Assembly: GCF_004341515.1 (NCBI RefSeq)
Contig: NZ_SLZF01000001.1
Span: 868,001-932,000 of the forward strand
Direction of reading: 5' to 3'
From: Allobosea sp. BK604
GTDB taxonomy: Bacteria > Pseudomonadota > Alphaproteobacteria > Rhizobiales > Beijerinckiaceae
Length of the DNA stretch: 64,000 nucleotides
Below, piece after piece: positions 61,479-64,000 of the stretch. The notes beneath the pieces are model-generated. The model made no database searches, was not told where the DNA came from, and was given only the letters and a program-made list of their open reading frames with translations. The first letter of the stretch is position 1. Every line of letters begins with the position of its first letter. The translations under genes were made by a program, and so were the position numbers.

Positions 61479-61699
61479 TGGTTTCCTCCATCGTGAAATT
61501 GCTCGCGCTCGCGGCCGCCGTGCTCGGCCCTTTCATCGGCGGCTATGTCACCGCGCACACCATCGTCGTTGAGGCCAGCTGGTTCTTCGCGCTGGCTGGT
61601 AGCGGCATCGGCATCGCCGGCCTGCTCGTCTTCGCCTCGATCGACCGCGGCGAGCGACGCGCCCATGCCCGCGCCCGCAACCTGGTGCGGGGAGCGTGA
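61478..61699 (+). CDS. Small two-segment membrane protein
   Basis: The 73-residue protein has two hydrophobic segments (LLALAAAVLGPFIGGYVTA near 6-24 and FFALAGSGIGIAGLLVFASI near 33-52) and a basic tail (DRGERRAHARARNLVRG). It has no recognised family. The coupled start and stop with its neighbours supports translation. Confidence 0.65.
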   Translation: MVSSIVKLLALAAAVLGPFIGGYVTAHTIVVEASWFFALAGSGIGIAGLLVFASIDRGERRAHARARNLVRGA

Positions 61700-61701
61700 C
61701 G

Positions 61702-62103
61702 ATGGTGGAGATCGTCTCTCTCGATCTGCGCGCCTGCGCCAAGCTGCTGCGCAGTCACGCCAAGCACGAGACCATGCTTTCGCCCGGCGCCTGCCGCCGG
61801 CTGGCCGGCCTGCTCTCGAAGGCAGCCCGCCGCGCAGATGAGCTAGAGGCCCGCGCCCGCGAGGCCGAGGAGCTCGACGACGAGCTGCACGCCATGGCGC
61901 AGGATCTCGCCGGCATCGGCGAGACGGGCTCGCGCTCTTATCAAGCGGCGTTGAAAGACCAGCAGCGCGTCATCCAGGCGCGGCTGGATGGCGATCCCGG
62001 CCCCGTTCGTGTCCCGCGTCGGGCCGGGATCGCCTCGCTCGCCACGCCGATCGGCGACAGTAACGTTGTCACCTTCCCGCTCGGCAGCGGAGAGCCGGCA
62101 TGA
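61702..62103 (+). CDS. Phage hypothetical protein, coiled-coil
   Basis: The 133-residue protein contains a long charged helix (LLSKAARRADELEARAREAEELDDELHAMAQDLAGIGE, residues about 32-72), likely coiled coil, and a Pro-rich tail ending VTFPLGSGEPA. ATG 61702 is preferred because GGGGAG lies seven bases upstream; GTG 61696 overlaps the previous gene. Function unknown. Confidence 0.65.
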   Translation: MVEIVSLDLRACAKLLRSHAKHETMLSPGACRRLAGLLSKAARRADELEARAREAEELDDELHAMAQDLAGIGETGSRSYQAALKDQQRVIQARLDGDPGPVRVPRRAGIASLATPIGDSNVVTFPLGSGEPA

Positions 62104-62384
62104 ACGCGCTCTCCCATCTCGCCGCCGGCGTTGCCCGCGAGATTGGCCCGGCGGACCTCGCCGGCCAGCTCGTGCTCGACCAGGTCATGGGCCAGCTCCA
62201 ATGGCTGGTCTCCAGCGGACGCCTGCGCGTCACGGCGCCGATCGACCCGATCGCGGTCGCCGAGCGCGTCATCGCTTCGCCCGAGCGCGAGGCGGTGCGC
62301 GTCTCCACCCTCGAAATCACAGCCATGTCACTCGCGCTCCTCGCGCTGCATGGCGCCACCACCGAACCCAGCCAGAGGACCTAA
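62100..62384 (+). CDS. Phage hypothetical protein
   Basis: The 94-residue helical protein (MNALSHLAAGVAREIGPADLAGQLVLDQVMGQLQWLVSSG) is not recognised. It begins in an ATGA overlap with the preceding gene and ends just before the DUF3164 gene. It probably belongs to the same early operon. Confidence 0.65.
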   Translation: MNALSHLAAGVAREIGPADLAGQLVLDQVMGQLQWLVSSGRLRVTAPIDPIAVAERVIASPEREAVRVSTLEITAMSLALLALHGATTEPSQRT

Positions 62385-62385
62385 G

Positions 62386-63096
62386 ATGCAGACCGCCCAG
62401 CCTGAAACCATGCCCATCCTGTCTGCGGCCGCAGATATCGAGTTCGCGCCTAGCCGCCCCGTCCCGGCGCTCTCGACCGGCATCACCACCGTCGACGGCC
62501 AGCCCTATATGCGGGACGTCAAGGGGCACCTCGTCCCGCTCTCTCTGGTCAACGCTGAGGACAAGCTGGAAGACGAGACAGTGCGCAAGGTCATGGCCTT
62601 CGCCCTCGACCTCTCGGCGCAGATCGCCCGCTTCAAAGCGCACACCTTCGCCGACCTCAGTGGTTTTCAGGCGCTGCTCGATCAGGAGTACGGCGCCACG
62701 AAGGGCGGTGCCAAGGGCAACGTCACCTTCCAGACCCATGACGGGCTGATGAAGGTGCAGATCCAGATCGCCGATGTGATCGAGTTCGGTCCGCAGCTGC
62801 AGCAGGCCAAGTCACTCATCGACGAGTGCCTGGTCGAGTGGGGCGCGGACAGCCGCGCCGAGATCCGCGCCATCGTCACCCGCGTCTTCAACGTCGAGAA
62901 GGAAGGTCAGATCAACAAGGCCGAGCTGTTCTCGTTGATGCGGCTCGACATCGGGGACGATCGCTGGAAGCGGGCGATGGACGCTGTCCGCAGCGCCATC
63001 AAGCCCAACGGCACGAAGGAGTATGTCCGCTTCTACCAGCGCAAGAGCCCGCGGGACCGCTTCGAACCGGTCACCATCGACCTCGCGGCGGCGTGA
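62386..63096 (+). CDS. DUF3164 family phage protein
   Basis: The 236-residue protein fits DUF3164: MRDVKGHLVPLSLVNAEDKLEDETVRKVMAFALDLSAQIARFKAHTFADLSGFQALLDQEYGA near 40-105, and a C-terminal DDRWKRAMDAVRSAIKPNGTKEYVRFYQRKSPRDRFEPVTIDLA. The family is typical of Mu-like early regions and has no established activity. AGAGGACC lies upstream of ATG 62386. Confidence 0.9.
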   Translation: MQTAQPETMPILSAAADIEFAPSRPVPALSTGITTVDGQPYMRDVKGHLVPLSLVNAEDKLEDETVRKVMAFALDLSAQIARFKAHTFADLSGFQALLDQEYGATKGGAKGNVTFQTHDGLMKVQIQIADVIEFGPQLQQAKSLIDECLVEWGADSRAEIRAIVTRVFNVEKEGQINKAELFSLMRLDIGDDRWKRAMDAVRSAIKPNGTKEYVRFYQRKSPRDRFEPVTIDLAAA

Positions 63097-63104
63097 GGCT
63101 CCCG

Positions 63105-63380
63105 ATGGCTCTCCGCAAGCTCAAGCCGATCGAGGAGCGCGACCCTTACGCCGCGCTCGTGCTCGACGCCTTCGACCGCCTGTGCAAGTCGCCGGCCGAC
63201 TTCCCAGCAGGTGCCCTGGTCCAGGTCGACACCTTCGATCATGCGAAGGGCGAGCTCGTTTTCAAGGCCCGCGTCGTCGGGCCGAGCTCGGAAAGCCATC
63301 TGCGCATCCGCGTCGATGACGGCCTGGTCTTCGCCGTGCCGGCGTCGGACTGCAAGCTGATCCCGGAGGAAGGTCGGTGA
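63105..63380 (+). CDS. Phage hypothetical protein
   Basis: The 91-residue protein has a small beta-rich domain (GALVQVDTFDHAKGELVFKARVVGPSSESHLRIRVDDGLVFAVPASDC) with no recognised family. It lies nine bases after the DUF3164 gene and overlaps the next by GTGA. Confidence 0.65.
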   Translation: MALRKLKPIEERDPYAALVLDAFDRLCKSPADFPAGALVQVDTFDHAKGELVFKARVVGPSSESHLRIRVDDGLVFAVPASDCKLIPEEGR

Positions 63381-63604
63381 GCATGCGCGCGTTCACGCCG
63401 CCGGAGGAAAGGGCGCTGGTGAAGCTGCACGCCCTCACCGGCGAGACCTTCCTCGACATCACCCGCGACCGCCCGTCGATCTACGAGCGTCTGGCCGACA
63501 AGGGGCTGACCACGGTCATGCTCCACAAGCGCCAGAAGCGCGCCCGTCTCACGGCCACCGGTCGGTACTTCGCCACGCTCGTCGCAGCCAGAAAGGCTCC
63601 GTGA
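63377..63604 (+). CDS. Phage hypothetical protein
   Basis: The 75-residue basic protein (ERALVKLHALTGETFLDITRDRPSIYERLADKGLTTVMLHKRQKRARLTATGRYFATLV) looks like a small DNA-binding helical protein of the winged-helix kind. GTG 63377 has GGAGG at seven bases; ATG 63383 is in frame but farther from it. Function unknown. Confidence 0.65.
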   Translation: MSMRAFTPPEERALVKLHALTGETFLDITRDRPSIYERLADKGLTTVMLHKRQKRARLTATGRYFATLVAARKAP

Positions 63605-63789
63605 TCATGGTCATCCTTCTCATCGCCGGCTGTGTCTGCCTTCTCCTGGGCTCCAGGCTCGTCAGCTATGGCCAAGAGGACAAGGACCGCTTCAGTCGCC
63701 GCATCGGCCTTCTGCTCGGCCTCTTCGGCGCCGCTGCTCTCGTCGCAGGCCTTACTATCACGCTTTCGGTGTCGAGCCCGAGGTCATGA
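63601..63789 (+). CDS. Small membrane protein
   Basis: The 62-residue protein has two hydrophobic segments (VILLIAGCVCLLLGSRLVS and IGLLLGLFGAAALVAGLTITLSV) joined by a charged loop. It may be a holin-like or regulatory membrane protein, though at this early-region position that is a guess. It starts in a GTGA overlap with the previous gene. Confidence 0.6.
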   Translation: MIMVILLIAGCVCLLLGSRLVSYGQEDKDRFSRRIGLLLGLFGAAALVAGLTITLSVSSPRS

Positions 63790-64000
63790 TGATGGCCCGC
63801 CCGATCCCGCCCGCACCATCCGATACTGCGCCGCTGATGGCGCTGCTGGCGAGGCACGATCTGGCGAAGCTCAACGCCGAGCGCGCGCGGCTGATCGCGG
63901 TCATCGAGACCGTGAAGCCCAGGCGCTCGACCATCCTTGAAACCCGCTTGAAGCAGCTAACCCGAAAGGCGGTCGAGCTGCAGGCCGCGATCGCGAGGGC
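63786..64000 (+). CDS. Phage hypothetical protein, 3' end beyond the window
   Basis: From the ATGATGATG at 63786 an open frame runs to the end of the window with at least 71 codons. The visible part is helical and heptad-like (LLARHDLAKLNAERARLIAVIETVKPRRSTILETRLKQLTRKAVELQAAIAR), suggesting a coiled coil. It overlaps the previous stop, continuing the coupled early operon. Confidence 0.6.
   Translation, partial: MMMARPIPPAPSDTAPLMALLARHDLAKLNAERARLIAVIETVKPRRSTILETRLKQLTRKAVELQAAIAR

Larger units (their letters stand above)
55145..64000. mobile_element. Mu-like transposable prophage, left (early) part, continuing past the window
   Basis: The order is that of the Mu early region: repressor on the minus strand, then on the plus strand a Ner-like protein, a ParB-like protein, MuA transposase, MuB ATPase, small early proteins and a DUF3164 protein. 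Genes overlap by one to four bases throughout the plus-strand block. The left attachment end was not identified; it lies between about 54.1 and 55.2 kb. The head and tail genes are expected beyond base 64000. Confidence 0.9.

Overview
The window is GC-rich chromosomal DNA of an alphaproteobacterium, most likely a Rhizobiales/Hyphomicrobiales member (Bosea-like). The placement rests on codon use, GTG/TTG starts behind strong GGAGG sites, many ABC and TAXI binding proteins, LysR/LacI regulators beside catabolic genes, and dispersed palindromic intergenic repeats typical of that order. The genus is inference; no rRNA or tRNA is present to test it.

Layout. (1) 1-1778: 5' part of a transketolase on the minus strand, cut by the window edge. 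(2) 2.3-11.2 kb, plus strand: an uptake and catabolism operon with a PBP-fold dihydroxyphthalate-decarboxylase-like protein, a Tat-exported amidohydrolase, a four-gene SsuABC/TauABC-type ABC importer, a secreted RidA, a SnoaL-like protein, a TRZ/ATZ-type amidohydrolase and a DUF2938 membrane protein. (3) 11.3-20.9 kb, minus strand: an aminoaromatic cluster with aldehyde dehydrogenase, DHDPS-family lyase, 3-hydroxyanthranilate 3,4-dioxygenase, a complete LivKHMGF importer, a RidA-like/alpha-beta-hydrolase fusion and aspartate dehydrogenase, followed by two LysR genes. (4) 23.2-34.7 kb: a LacI-controlled catabolic region with an MFS importer, RidA, orphan binding protein, cupin and MDR oxidoreductase, and a divergent operon of intradiol dioxygenase, SDR, BKACE and a two-subunit molybdenum hydroxylase. 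Three near-identical TCTGCAATCGATTGCAGA operators join these units into one regulon. (5) 34.7-38.1 kb: a LysR remnant and two MFS transporters, one with a C-terminal frameshift. (6) 38.3-44.8 kb: class-III aminotransferase, fused two-domain permease, ATPase, binding protein and divergent LysR, resembling 2-aminoethylphosphonate uptake and use loci. (7) 44.8-55.1 kb: an orphan TAXI protein, an AraC remnant, TetR, small proteins, three kinds of repeat, a 1.2-kb gene-poor stretch with structured repeats and terminators, an ATP-dependent DNA ligase and an HMA-TauE/SafE-cupredoxin fusion. (8) About 55.1 kb to the right edge: the early region of a Mu-like transposable prophage (repressor, Ner, ParB-like protein, MuA, MuB, small early genes, DUF3164), running off the window.

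The region from 2 to 45 kb reads as an accessory catabolic island. Four separate import and degradation modules for nitrogen-containing, aromatic or phosphonate compounds lie side by side, each with its own regulator, and broken regulators mark past rearrangement. The best candidates for undescribed biology are the LacI/TCTGCAATCGATTGCAGA regulon with its Mo-hydroxylase/intradiol/BKACE pathway, the RidA-hydrolase fusion in the hydroxyanthranilate cluster, the exported protein translationally coupled to the prophage repressor, and the paired structured repeats near 49.5 and 49.8 kb.
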